Source: JBDIAG01 sp963835085 (GTDB taxonomy: Bacteria > Actinomycetota > Actinomycetes > Actinomycetales > CAWJMD01). Taken from it: a DNA stretch of 64,000 bases. Location: contig CAWIED010000001.1 in the NCBI GenBank assembly GCA_963835085.1, positions 2,542,001 through 2,606,000 of the forward strand. The letters run 5' to 3'. Within the stretch, counting starts at the first letter, position 1, and each line of letters starts with the position of its first letter. A program made the position numbers and the translations under genes. Positions 29,072-37,803 of this stretch are shown here, piece after piece. The notes beneath the pieces were generated by a model. It worked only from the letters and a program-made list of their open reading frames with translations. It was not told the origin of the DNA and did no database searches.

Positions 29072-29097
29072 CGTTGTTTCGACAATCAATGACAACG
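29072..29097. promoter_or_regulatory. Candidate operator upstream of deoC
   Basis: CGTTGT (29072-29077) and ACAACG (29092-29097) form an inverted repeat around a nested TTGT-ttcg-ACAA (29074-29085). This AT-richer island is about 70 bases before the deoC start, so a repressor site for deoxynucleoside catabolism is plausible. Confidence 0.35.
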
Positions 29098-29151
29098 CCT
29101 TGACATGGTTCGCATCACAGTCGGGCCAGGGGCTGCAGCGCCCCGACCAGA

Positions 29152-29157
29152 TAGCGT
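29152..29157 (+). promoter_or_regulatory. Predicted -10 element for deoC
   Basis: TAGCGT lies seven bases before GTG 29165, supporting that start over the ATG at 29105. Confidence 0.45.
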
Positions 29158-29164
29158 TTGTCGG

Positions 29165-30127
29165 GTGAGCGACGACGAGGCTGGTGCCGTCCTGGGCGCC
29201 GAGGTCAGCGATCGCAGTCTGCGGCGCTTCCTGTACGGGCTGCCGGGCATCGACGCGGTGGGCGCGGCGGAGCGGGTCGCGGGGTTAGGCACCCGCTCGA
29301 TCAAGACCACGGCCAAGGCCTGGGCCGTCGACCTGGCGATCTCGATGGTCGATCTCACCACCCTGGAGGGCGCCGACACGGTGGGCAAGGTGCGCTCGTT
29401 GGCCGTCAAGGGCCGCCAGCCCGACCCCACCGATCCCAGCTGCCCGCAGGTCGCGGCGCTATGCATCTACCCCGACCTGGTGGCGACGGCTGTCGAGGCC
29501 GTGCGGGGCACCGGCATCAAGGTCGCGTCGGTGGCCACCGCCTTTCCGTCCGGGCGGGCGGCGCTCGCGGTCAAGCTCGCCGACACCGCCGCGGCCGTGT
29601 CGGCGGGAGCGCATGAGATCGACATGGTGATCGACCGCAGCGCCTTCCTGTCCGGGCATTACGAGCAGGTCTTCGCAGAGATCGTGGCGGTCAGGGCGCA
29701 GTGCCTGCGTCGCGACGAGCCCGCCCATCTCAAGGTCATTCTCGAGACCGGCGAACTGCAGACCTATGACAATGTCCGGCGGGCGTCCTGGCTGGCGATG
29801 CTTGCGGGTGCCGACGTCATCAAGACGTCCACCGGCAAGATCAACCCGGCGGCCACGCTGCCCGGCACGCTCGTGATGCTCGAGGCCGTGCGCGACTATC
29901 GGAGCGCGACCGGCCGCCAGATCGGGGTCAAGGCCGCCGGAGGCATCCGCACCACCAAGGATGCGCTGAAGTACCTCGTGCTGGTCAACGAGATTCTCGG
30001 TGACGACTGGCTGCACGCCGACTGGTTCCGGTTCGGCGCCTCCGGGTTGCTCGACGATCTGCTGATGCAACGCCAGAAGCTTGCCACCGGGTACTACTCC
30101 GGACCGGCCTACGTGAGCCTGGCCTGA
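29165..30127 (+). CDS. deoC: Deoxyribose-phosphate aldolase
   Basis: This enzyme cleaves 2-deoxyribose-5-phosphate to glyceraldehyde-3-phosphate and acetaldehyde. The 320-residue protein has the class I aldolase barrel features: Schiff-base lysine in ADVIKTSTGK, KVILETGEL, the second lysine in GVKAAGGIRT, and EIDMVID. It is longer than E. coli DeoC (about 260), with extra N- and C-terminal sequence as in other actinobacterial members. GTG 29165 is preferred because of the promoter spacing. ALDH follows after 10 bases and could oxidise the acetaldehyde. Confidence 0.93.
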   Translation: MSDDEAGAVLGAEVSDRSLRRFLYGLPGIDAVGAAERVAGLGTRSIKTTAKAWAVDLAISMVDLTTLEGADTVGKVRSLAVKGRQPDPTDPSCPQVAALCIYPDLVATAVEAVRGTGIKVASVATAFPSGRAALAVKLADTAAAVSAGAHEIDMVIDRSAFLSGHYEQVFAEIVAVRAQCLRRDEPAHLKVILETGELQTYDNVRRASWLAMLAGADVIKTSTGKINPAATLPGTLVMLEAVRDYRSATGRQIGVKAAGGIRTTKDALKYLVLVNEILGDDWLHADWFRFGASGLLDDLLMQRQKLATGYYSGPAYVSLA

Positions 30128-30137
30128 GGGAGAACCG

Positions 30138-31589
30138 ATGAATCGCAACCTGTTCGAGTACGCGCCGGCACCGGAGTCGCGATCGGTGGTGCAGCTGGCC
30201 CCCAGCTACGACCTGTTCATCGGCGGCGAGTTCGTGGCCGGCGACGGCACGCCGTTCGCCACCGTGAACCCGGCCACCGAGGAGGTGCTCGCCAAGGTGG
30301 CGCAGGCCGATGCGGCCGATGTCGACAAGGCCGTCGCCGCAGCCAGGCGAGCCTTCGCCAGGGTGTGGGGGCCGATGCGCAGGGCCGATCGCGGCAAGTA
30401 TCTGTTCCGGATAGCCCGCATCATGCAGGAACGGGCCCGCGAACTCGCCGTGCTGGAGACTCTCGACAACGGCAAGCCGATCAAGGAATCGCGGGACGTG
30501 GACGTGCCCCTGGCCGCCGCGCACTTCTTCTACCACGCGGGCTGGGCCGACAAGCTCGAGTACGCCGGGCTCGGCCCCGACCCGCAGCCGTTAGGCGTTG
30601 CAGCGCAAGTGATTCCGTGGAACTTCCCGCTCCTCATGCTGGCCTGGAAGATCGCCCCGGCTCTGGCCTGCGGCAACACCGTCGTGCTCAAGCCCGCCGA
30701 GACCACACCGCTCACCGCGCTGCTGTTCGCCGAGATCTGCCAGCAGGCCGATCTGCCGGCGGGCGTGGTCAACATCGTCACCGGCGGGGGCGAGACGGGG
30801 CAGGCCCTCGTGGAGCACCCCGGCGTCGACAAGGTCGCCTTCACCGGCTCCACCGCGGTCGGGCGCGGCATCGCCCGGGCGGTGGCCGGCACCGCCAAGC
30901 GACTCACGCTGGAACTGGGCGGCAAGGCCGCCAACATCGTGTTCGACGACGCCCCGCTCGACCAGGCGGTGGAGGGCATCGTCAACGGCATCTTCTTCAA
31001 CCAGGGGCAGGTCTGCTGCGCAGGATCGCGGCTGCTCGTGCAGGAGTCTGTGGCCGAGGACGTACTGACCCGGCTGCAACGCCGCATGGGCACGCTGCGG
31101 ATAGGCGACCCGCTCGACAAGAACACCGACGTCGGTGCGATCAACTCAGCCGCGCAGCTGGCCCGCATCACCGCTCTCGTCGAGGCCGGCGAGGCGGAGG
31201 GCGCCTCCCGGTGGACGGCACCGATGCCGCTGCCCGACAAGGGCTTCTGGTTCGCGCCCACCGTGTTCACTTCAGTGGAGGCCTCGCACCGGGTGGCCCG
31301 GGAGGAGATCTTCGGGCCGGTCTTGGCGGTGCTGACGTTCCGCACCCCCGCCGAGGCCGTGGCCAAGGCCAACAACACCCCGTACGGGCTGTCGGCGGGC
31401 ATCTGGTCAGAGAAGGGCTCTCGCATTCTGAAAGTGGCCGACCAACTGCGCGCGGGCGTGGTGTGGGCCAATACGTTCAACCGGTTCGATCCCACCAGCC
31501 CGTTCGGTGGCTACAAGGAGTCCGGCTACGGCCGCGAAGGCGGCCGGCATGGTCTCGCGGCCTACGTGCAGGAAGGCGACGAGCTGTGA
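30138..31589 (+). CDS. NAD(P)-dependent aldehyde dehydrogenase
   Basis: The 483-residue protein is a full-length ALDH. NAD-binding motifs are IPWNFP, KPAETTPLTA and FTGSTAVGRG; the catalytic base is E259 in LELGGK and the nucleophile is C293 in FNQGQVCCAG. The terminal FGGYKESGYGREGG is typical. Placed directly after deoC, it is well suited to oxidise acetaldehyde from deoxyribose, an inference from context. GAGGGAGAA lies nine bases before the ATG, and its stop overlaps the GTG of the next ALDH-like gene. Confidence 0.92.
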   Translation: MNRNLFEYAPAPESRSVVQLAPSYDLFIGGEFVAGDGTPFATVNPATEEVLAKVAQADAADVDKAVAAARRAFARVWGPMRRADRGKYLFRIARIMQERARELAVLETLDNGKPIKESRDVDVPLAAAHFFYHAGWADKLEYAGLGPDPQPLGVAAQVIPWNFPLLMLAWKIAPALACGNTVVLKPAETTPLTALLFAEICQQADLPAGVVNIVTGGGETGQALVEHPGVDKVAFTGSTAVGRGIARAVAGTAKRLTLELGGKAANIVFDDAPLDQAVEGIVNGIFFNQGQVCCAGSRLLVQESVAEDVLTRLQRRMGTLRIGDPLDKNTDVGAINSAAQLARITALVEAGEAEGASRWTAPMPLPDKGFWFAPTVFTSVEASHRVAREEIFGPVLAVLTFRTPAEAVAKANNTPYGLSAGIWSEKGSRILKVADQLRAGVVWANTFNRFDPTSPFGGYKESGYGREGGRHGLAAYVQEGDEL

Positions 31590-32491
31590 GCCCTGCCAAG
31601 AGCACCCCGCTGGAGGTGCGCAAGACCTACAAGCTGTTCATCGGCGGCGGGTTCCCGCGCAGCGAGTCAGGGCGCTGCTACGAGGTGTTGGACGCCAAGG
31701 GCCGGTTCTGGGCCAACGCAGCCGCCGCCTCCCGCAAGGACGCACGCGACGCCGTGGCGAAGGCCCGCACGGCCCACGGGGCCTGGGCCGCCGCCACCGC
31801 CTACAACCGCGGCCAGGTGCTGTACCGGGTGGCCGAGGTGATGCAGGGCCGGGCCGGGCAGCTGGCCGAGGAGGTGGCCCGGGGTGAGGGGCTGCGCCGT
31901 CCCGCCGCTGTCGAGCTTGTGCAGGCGGCCGTCGATCGCTGGGTCTGGTACGCGGGCTGGGCCGACAAGGTCGCCCAGGTGGCCGGCGGTCTCAATCCGG
32001 TGGCGGGCCCGTACTTCAACCTCTCCGTTCCGGAGCCCACCGGCGTGGTGGGAGTGCTTGCGCCGCAACAGTCTTCGCTTCTGGGTCTGGTGAGCGTGCT
32101 GGCTCCGGTGCTGGTCACCGGCAACGCCGCCGTGGTGGTGGCGAGCACGTCACGGCCGGTGCCCGCCGTGAGTCTGGCGGAGATCCTGGCAACGTCCGAT
32201 CTGCCTGGCGGGGTGGTGAATCTACTCACCGGCACCCTGGCAGATCTCGCCCCTACGCTGGCCTCGCACGCCGACGTCAACGCCCTCGACCTCACCGGCG
32301 CGGCCGGCTCCCACGTGGAGGCGCGGGGTGGGGTCGATCCGGTGGCGCTGGAGGCAGCCGCCGCACAGACCCTCAAGCGAGTGGTCCGCCCGCCGGTAGG
32401 CGAACCGGACTGGCAGCAGCCCCCCAACGGCCCGGGACGCATCCTGCGCTTCACGGAGACGAAGACGGTCTGGCATCCCAAGGGTCTGTAG
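31586..32491 (+). CDS. Truncated aldehyde dehydrogenase paralog without catalytic domain (pseudoenzyme)
   Basis: This 301-residue protein aligns with the first part of the preceding ALDH: KLFIGGGFPRSESG, ADKVAQVAGGLNPV and PTGVVGVLAPQQSSLLGL, where the usual PWNFP is degenerate. Near residue 235 it loses homology. The catalytic Glu and Cys region is absent, leaving a short tail ending LRFTETKTVWHPKGL. The frame is clean, coupled by GTGA to the ALDH, and similar tandem ALDH/short-ALDH pairs occur beside deoC in other actinomycetes (from memory). I therefore read it as a kept non-catalytic partner rather than a pseudogene. Its 3' end overlaps the convergent gene by 41 bp. Confidence 0.8.
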   Translation: MSPAKSTPLEVRKTYKLFIGGGFPRSESGRCYEVLDAKGRFWANAAAASRKDARDAVAKARTAHGAWAAATAYNRGQVLYRVAEVMQGRAGQLAEEVARGEGLRRPAAVELVQAAVDRWVWYAGWADKVAQVAGGLNPVAGPYFNLSVPEPTGVVGVLAPQQSSLLGLVSVLAPVLVTGNAAVVVASTSRPVPAVSLAEILATSDLPGGVVNLLTGTLADLAPTLASHADVNALDLTGAAGSHVEARGGVDPVALEAAAAQTLKRVVRPPVGEPDWQQPPNGPGRILRFTETKTVWHPKGL

Positions 32492-33338
32492 CGTCCGGCT
32501 CCTGCTGCAGCAGGCTCTCCCAGGAGCGCCAGGGAGTACGTGAGCTCGTGCCGTGGCCCGGGTCGATGCCCACGATGACGCCGCCACCCACCTCGGTGAT
32601 CTCGTGCTTGGCCTCGTCGTCGATCACGGTCAGCTCGGCAACCTTGGACGGGCAGCGCAGAGTCTGTCGTTCCCAGTCGTAGACCGAGCTGTGCCCGTGC
32701 ACCTGGTTGAACGGCATCCGGGTGTCGAGCCAGCTGGCAATCAGCTCCTGGCCGGCCTCGGCCCAGATCGGGCCCGCCGTGCGGTGGGGGCGCCCACCGC
32801 GCAACATCACGCCCGGACGGAAAAGCGCCTCCTCGCGGCGGTCCCTGAGGGAGTTGAGGGCTACGGCCGCCGCAGCCGCCGTGGGGGGTGTGTCGAGCAC
32901 CGCCCGCCAGAAGTTGGCGGTGAGGCCGGCATGCGTCACCAGGAACGGGCCGCGGACGGTGTCGAGCCACACGGCGGCCTGCATGGCCCCTGTGCTCCAC
33001 CAACGCTGGATGCTCTGCTGGCTCTCGCGGGATACGGTCTCGTACCAGTCGAACGCCGGTTCACGCAGGTATTGCGCCTCGTGGTTGCCCACCAGCTGGA
33101 TCCAGTTGCCGGGCTGGGTGGTGAGGTAGTGGTCGACCTGCGCGATCACGGCGTCCGACTCCGGGCCGCGATGCACCAGGTCGCCCACCTGCACGACGAG
33201 CAGATCGTCGGGCAACGCCCCGGTGCGCGGGTCGGCCCCCAACCTGGCCAGCTCGTTCGTGAGCTCACGCAGGTGGCCGCCGACGTCTCCGATGACGGCC
33301 ACCCGGCGCGGTAGCCGGGTGCCTGGCGCGCTGCTCAT
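32451..33338 (-). CDS. Calcineurin-like metallophosphoesterase
   Basis: The 295-residue protein carries the metal motifs in order: GDVGGH near residue 18, GDLVHRGP near 50, GNHE near 85, THAG near 135 and HGHSS near 210. The extra WYETVSRES and FRPGVMLRGG segments suggest a Ser/Thr-phosphatase or ApaH-like subgroup, with phosphoprotein or dinucleotide substrates. ATG 33338 overlaps the stop of the upstream DUF294 gene (ATGA), so both are made together. Substrate unknown. Confidence 0.85.
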   Translation of the reverse strand: MSSAPGTRLPRRVAVIGDVGGHLRELTNELARLGADPRTGALPDDLLVVQVGDLVHRGPESDAVIAQVDHYLTTQPGNWIQLVGNHEAQYLREPAFDWYETVSRESQQSIQRWWSTGAMQAAVWLDTVRGPFLVTHAGLTANFWRAVLDTPPTAAAAAVALNSLRDRREEALFRPGVMLRGGRPHRTAGPIWAEAGQELIASWLDTRMPFNQVHGHSSVYDWERQTLRCPSKVAELTVIDDEAKHEITEVGGGVIVGIDPGHGTSSRTPWRSWESLLQQEPDATDPWDARPSSSP

Positions 33339-35200
33339 GACGGCTCCGGCTGCGCCCATTCATCGGCCGCGACGTACATGGCGACGTTCGTCATCCGGCG
33401 CTGGATCGCCGTGATCTCACGCACTGCCTGACCCACCATGCTGCGGTCCATGGGCGAAAGCTCCCCCACGGTCAGCTGATCCGAGACGGTCTGACCTTGC
33501 CGATACTGCATCAGCTGTCGACGCAGCCGCAGCCGCTGCAGCGCCTCGAATACCTCGATCAGCGTGGTGGCCTGGTCGTCGGGCAGCATGGACGAGCCTG
33601 CCGCCGCACGCAGCCGTTCGACCGTGGGCAGCACCGACGAGCCCACGCTCAAGGCCGCCCAGCGGGCCAGGTTCACCACGGGCAGCATGGCGTCCTTCTT
33701 CAGGTTGAAGGGTGCCACCCGGCGCAGCAGGGAGTCGCGGGTCGATCCGAGCTTGGCCCGCCGCGCCAACGTGTCCTGCAGCAGGAGCCGCAGCGTGCCC
33801 GGGTGCCCGCGCAGCTCGGAGAACACCAGCGTGACGGCCGCCAGGCCCGGATCGCCGTAGATCGGCCGCCCGTCGACGAGCAGCGACGTCATGATCGCGC
33901 CGTTGTTCTTCTCCGGCGCATCCATCCACACCCGAGCCGCTGCCCGCCATTCGGCGTTGGTACGGGCAAAGGTCGCCTGGGAGGCGGAGGTGCCGTGATG
34001 GTCGGCCGCCAAGCCGGCCTGGCCGAGCACTTGGTTGATCTCGGCGAAGGCTGCCCGCGATCGTCCGATCACTTCGGGAGAGGTGCCGTCGACGAAGGCG
34101 GCGGCCGAGTCGATGTCGGACGACAGCACGGCCTCCCGGCGGCCGTTGCTGCCGAGCGACAGCCACGTGAAGTCGTCGACCGACAGCTCCGGATGGGCGG
34201 CGAACACCAGCTCGATGGCCCGTCTGATCGCCACATCGAGAAAGGCCGAGAAGACGGCGATCGACAGCCCCGCCGACAGCCCCCGCGCGTGCAGCTCGTC
34301 GATGAGGGCGGGTACCTGACGAGCGTGCTCGATGAGGCTCGCGGTATCAGCCGCGCTGCGGAGCTGTTCGCGCAGCAGGCGATCGGCCGTGGTCGGGCTG
34401 AGGGCGAAGTCGCGCAGGGTCACCACCCCGTGCAGCTGTTGGGTGCGGTCGGTGATCACCACCGCGTCGGCATCGGCGTCGAGCATCCGGATCAGCACTT
34501 CGCCGGCCGACTCGCCCAGCGCAGCGCTGGGCACTTCGGGGGCGAGTACCTCCGTGGCCGGGGCTGTGCCAGGCAGTCCTTCGGCAACGACTCGTTGCCG
34601 CAGGCTGGCGTCGGTCACCAGCCGATGGCCACCCCCCGGCAGCGTCACGACCGCGCACACCCGATGCTCGTCGGTGATGCGCCGGGCGATCTCTGCGGCT
34701 GTGTCGTGCGCTGCCACCACCAGGGGCGGCCGATGCACGAGATCGTCCACCAATCCCAGCGCGGGCAATGACAGCCGCAAGCGGCCTGTGTAGCTGAGCA
34801 CTAGGAAGCGTGCGCCCTGGGTGGAGGCGAAGGCCTGGGTGGCCTGGGCGGCCGGAATCTTGGCGATCGTCACGTCGTTCATCGCGACTGCGCGCGGCCC
34901 GATGGAGCGCTCGGTGAGCATCGTGGAATAGCCGAACATGCCGCCCGCGAGCACGGTCTCGTCAGGCGTGAGGCCCACGCCCTCAGTGTCATTCCAGACG
35001 TTGACCTGCCCGGCGAGCACCACGTACAGCTCGGTCGCCCGATGGACGAACGCGTCGAGGATGAGCTCGCCCGGCCGGTAGTGCACGACCGTCGTCGCTT
35101 CGGCGATGCCGGCGAGCACCTTGGCGTCCAAGGCGTCGAAAGGAGGGAACCGGGCGAGCTGACTGGCCAGCTCGCCCGGCTCCTGCTGGATTGAGGTCAT
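33335..35200 (-). CDS. Putative nucleotidyltransferase with cNMP-binding, CBS and DUF294 domains
   Basis: The 621-residue cytosolic protein has an N-terminal cyclic-nucleotide-binding domain (about 15-135, RPGELILDAFVHRATELYVVLAGQVNVW), a CBS pair (about 155-270, with VITDRTQQLHGVVTLRDF), and a GlnD-like nucleotidyltransferase domain (about 285-430). The core SLGSNGRREAVLSSDIDSA has the G-S-x-G-R-x-E and D-x-D metal residues. A helical DUF294 C domain ends it. Family members are poorly characterised, and target nucleotidylylation under cNMP or adenylate control is an inference. It lies 9 bases after the binding lipoprotein and overlaps the phosphatase gene. Confidence 0.85.
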   Translation of the reverse strand: MTSIQQEPGELASQLARFPPFDALDAKVLAGIAEATTVVHYRPGELILDAFVHRATELYVVLAGQVNVWNDTEGVGLTPDETVLAGGMFGYSTMLTERSIGPRAVAMNDVTIAKIPAAQATQAFASTQGARFLVLSYTGRLRLSLPALGLVDDLVHRPPLVVAAHDTAAEIARRITDEHRVCAVVTLPGGGHRLVTDASLRQRVVAEGLPGTAPATEVLAPEVPSAALGESAGEVLIRMLDADADAVVITDRTQQLHGVVTLRDFALSPTTADRLLREQLRSAADTASLIEHARQVPALIDELHARGLSAGLSIAVFSAFLDVAIRRAIELVFAAHPELSVDDFTWLSLGSNGRREAVLSSDIDSAAAFVDGTSPEVIGRSRAAFAEINQVLGQAGLAADHHGTSASQATFARTNAEWRAAARVWMDAPEKNNGAIMTSLLVDGRPIYGDPGLAAVTLVFSELRGHPGTLRLLLQDTLARRAKLGSTRDSLLRRVAPFNLKKDAMLPVVNLARWAALSVGSSVLPTVERLRAAAGSSMLPDDQATTLIEVFEALQRLRLRRQLMQYRQGQTVSDQLTVGELSPMDRSMVGQAVREITAIQRRMTNVAMYVAADEWAQPEPS

Positions 35201-35209
35201 CCGCGCCGG

Positions 35210-36055
35210 TCAGCTGCCAGGGGTGGGCGGGCTGGGGATGGAATACCCGGATGGCGCCACGGTCTGGTCGAGAGCCTTGCGCCATGAACCGGAGTCGATG
35301 TACTTCTTCAGGGCGGCATTCACCTTGGTGACCATCTTGGTGTCACCCTTCTTGATGCCGATGCCGTATTTCTCATCGGTGAATCCCGCGCCCACGACCT
35401 TCAAGAGCCCTTTGTACTGAGGCTCGGCCGCATAGCCAGCCAGGATGAGGTCGTCGGTGGAGACCGCATCGACGTCACCGCTGGCCAGGTCTCGCACGCA
35501 CTCCGAGAACGTCGGCACCTGGCGGACTTTGATCCGTCCCGCGTAGTTCTTGGTGATGTAGTCGGCCGAGGTGGTGCCCGCCGCCTCGCACACAGTCTTG
35601 CCGTCCAGGCTGTCCGGGCCCGAGATCGACGTGTCGTTGCGCCGGATCAGCAGGTCTTGGTGCGCTACGAAGTACGGCCCTGCGAAGTCGATCTTCGCCT
35701 CGCGCTCGGGAGTCATCGAGAAGGTGGCGACCACGAGGTCGACCGAGCCGTTCTCCAGCACCGTGAGCCGTTGCGCCGGGTCGACCTCCTTCCAGGTGAT
35801 GTTCTTGATGGGCACACCCAGCTGACCGGCCACGTACTCAGCCGTGTCGATGTCGAACCCGGTGTAGCCGTCGTTGGTACGCAGGCTGACTCCCGGCTCG
35901 TCACTGGCGATGCCGATGGTCAGCTTTCCGTTACCCGTTGCGCCGTTGTCGGTGGCGGGGGTGGTGTTGGGACTGGAGGAGCAGGCGGCCATGGCACCCA
36001 CGAGCGCCATGGCGGCCAGGCAGCTGAGGAGCCGTCGTGCGGGGCGACTGCGCAT
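35210..36055 (-). CDS. Amino-acid (glutamate-type) solute-binding lipoprotein
   Basis: The 281-residue protein has a lipoprotein signal peptide with basic N region, hydrophobic core and lipobox AMAAC (C25), then a Ser/Thr/Gly linker and a family 3 solute-binding domain. Landmarks are LTIGIASDEPGVSL, GFDIDTAEYVAGQLG, NGSVDLVVATFSMTPER and DLASGDVDAVSTDD, as in GluB-type glutamate binders. No ABC permease or ATPase gene lies nearby. Instead the gene is 3 bases after an APC-type amino-acid permease, an odd pairing. Confidence 0.9.
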   Translation of the reverse strand: MRSRPARRLLSCLAAMALVGAMAACSSSPNTTPATDNGATGNGKLTIGIASDEPGVSLRTNDGYTGFDIDTAEYVAGQLGVPIKNITWKEVDPAQRLTVLENGSVDLVVATFSMTPEREAKIDFAGPYFVAHQDLLIRRNDTSISGPDSLDGKTVCEAAGTTSADYITKNYAGRIKVRQVPTFSECVRDLASGDVDAVSTDDLILAGYAAEPQYKGLLKVVGAGFTDEKYGIGIKKGDTKMVTKVNAALKKYIDSGSWRKALDQTVAPSGYSIPSPPTPGS

Positions 36056-36058
36056 GGG

Positions 36059-37594
36059 TCAGGCCTCCTTGTCGTTCGAGGCTGCGGGAGTCCGCGGCCC
36101 GTAGGTGGGTCCGTCGTTCGACCAGACGGCCTTGAGCCTGTTGCCGGTGTTGGCGACCACTCCCGGCCGGACGAACATCCAGCTGACGAAAAGCACAATG
36201 GCCAGCACCGGGATGCCGAAGACCACCACGATGAAGTCGGTCTTCTGCCAGAAGTACGGCGACGACTGCCAACCGCTGACGGCCATGCCGATCACCACCA
36301 GCACCAGGAAGGCCAGGCCGACGTAGCTGGTGATCGGGTAACCGGGCATCTGGAACGGGCTCTTGGGAATGACGCCACGGTTCACCAGGCTGCGCAGCCG
36401 GAGCTGGCTCAAGAAGATGGTGCTCCAGGTGAACAGCACGCCGATGGCCGACGCCTCAAGGGCGATCTCGAAGGCCGAGGGGGTCAGCGCGTTGAGCACG
36501 GCACCGAACACATAGACGATCGACGTCATGACGATGCCCGCCCAGGGAACACCGGACGCGCTCATCTTGAGCGTGAAAGGCGGAGCCTGCTTGGCCATGC
36601 CGAGGCTACGCAGCACCCGGCCGGTGGAGTACAACCCGGAGTTGAGGCTCGACATGGCGGCGATGATCAGCACCACCTGGATCAGGTCGCCCATCCAGTC
36701 GAGGCCCATCCGGCCGAATACCGTGACGAACGGGCTGATCCCTGCCTTGTAGTCGGTGGTCGGCAGCATGCAGACGAGCAGCAGGATCGAGCCGCAGTAG
36801 AAGACGGCGATCCGGAAGATGACGGCGTTGACGGCCTTTGGCACCTCGCGGTCGGGGTCGGCCATCTCGCCGGCTGCCACACCCACCATCTCGATGGCGG
36901 CGTAGGCGAACACCACGCCTGACATCACGAGGATCGGGCCGTACCAGTTGTAGTCGCCGCTGGAGGGCCAGAAGCCGCCCGGGTTGCTCCACAGGTTCTG
37001 CAGACCTGCCTGGTGGCCACCGATGTGCAGGCGGCCGATCACCACGACGAGACCCACGATAAGGAAGATCACGATGGCGCCGACCTTGGCCACCGAGGCC
37101 CAGAACTCGAACTCGCCGAAGGCTCGCGCCGAGAGCAGGTTGATGATGAGCACCACGGCCAAGGCGATGAGGACCGTTGCCCACGTGGGCATCAGCGGCC
37201 ACCAATGCTGGATGTACAGCCCGACCGCGGACAGTTCCGCGATGCCGGTAAGCGCCCAGTTCAGCCAGTACATCCACCCGGTGAGGAACGCCGCGAACTC
37301 GCCGTAGAACTCGCGCATGTACGAGACGAACGCGCCCGAGGTGGGCCGGTGCAGCACCAGTTCGCCCAGCGCGCGCATCAGCAGGTAGGCGATGGCGCCG
37401 ACGAAGGCGTAACTGATCAGCAGAGCCGGGCCGGTGCTGTGCAGGCGAGATGCCGACCCCAGGAAGAGACCTGTTCCGATGGCGCCACCGATGGCGATCA
37501 TCTGGACGTGTCGCCGTCCTAGGGACTGCTTGTAACCAACTTGTTCGGCGTCGAGTGAACTGTGTCCCCCGCTGCGTTCGGCAGTGTCTGTCAT
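36059..37594 (-). CDS. APC-superfamily amino-acid permease
   Basis: The 511-residue protein has about 12 transmembrane helices and the amino-acid transporter signature. It shows IAIGGAIGTGLFLGSA in helix 1, SGAFVSYMREFYGEFAAFLTGW, FAYAAIEMVGVAAGE, and the GMAKQAPPF loop. It resembles AnsP/GabP-type proton symporters; the actual amino acid is unknown. A perfect GGAGGT lies eight bases before ATG 37594, supporting this start. It heads a leftward operon with the binding lipoprotein, DUF294 protein and phosphoesterase. The 209-bp gap to the divergent BTAD regulator has no recognisable operator. Confidence 0.9.
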   Translation of the reverse strand: MTDTAERSGGHSSLDAEQVGYKQSLGRRHVQMIAIGGAIGTGLFLGSASRLHSTGPALLISYAFVGAIAYLLMRALGELVLHRPTSGAFVSYMREFYGEFAAFLTGWMYWLNWALTGIAELSAVGLYIQHWWPLMPTWATVLIALAVVLIINLLSARAFGEFEFWASVAKVGAIVIFLIVGLVVVIGRLHIGGHQAGLQNLWSNPGGFWPSSGDYNWYGPILVMSGVVFAYAAIEMVGVAAGEMADPDREVPKAVNAVIFRIAVFYCGSILLLVCMLPTTDYKAGISPFVTVFGRMGLDWMGDLIQVVLIIAAMSSLNSGLYSTGRVLRSLGMAKQAPPFTLKMSASGVPWAGIVMTSIVYVFGAVLNALTPSAFEIALEASAIGVLFTWSTIFLSQLRLRSLVNRGVIPKSPFQMPGYPITSYVGLAFLVLVVIGMAVSGWQSSPYFWQKTDFIVVVFGIPVLAIVLFVSWMFVRPGVVANTGNRLKAVWSNDGPTYGPRTPAASNDKEA

Positions 37595-37803
37595 CGCGCC
37601 ACCTCCGCTCAACTTGGCCGACTTCCCGGGTGGGTGGTAGTCGGAAATGATGAGGCGGCCCTGCCTCTTTGATGAGTCGCATCCTTGCGCAGTCGTCCAA
37701 ATTTGTGCAATCACCGTGGCACAAACGTGACCCGAGGTCACTTTGGGAGGACGGAACACATATTGCCCGGTGCGGTTTCGTGTGGCCTGGCAAGATCGGA
37801 TTC

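Noticed and set aside
29100..29105. TTGACA as -35 for deoC
   Set aside because: No -10 lies at the right distance for it; the hexamer TAGCGT near the GTG sits 46 bases further, too far to pair with it.
37669..37803. Extended N terminus of the BTAD regulator from ATG 37669
   Set aside because: It would reach into the divergent permease leader and adds no domain sequence; the BTAD winged helix begins right after GTG 37804.
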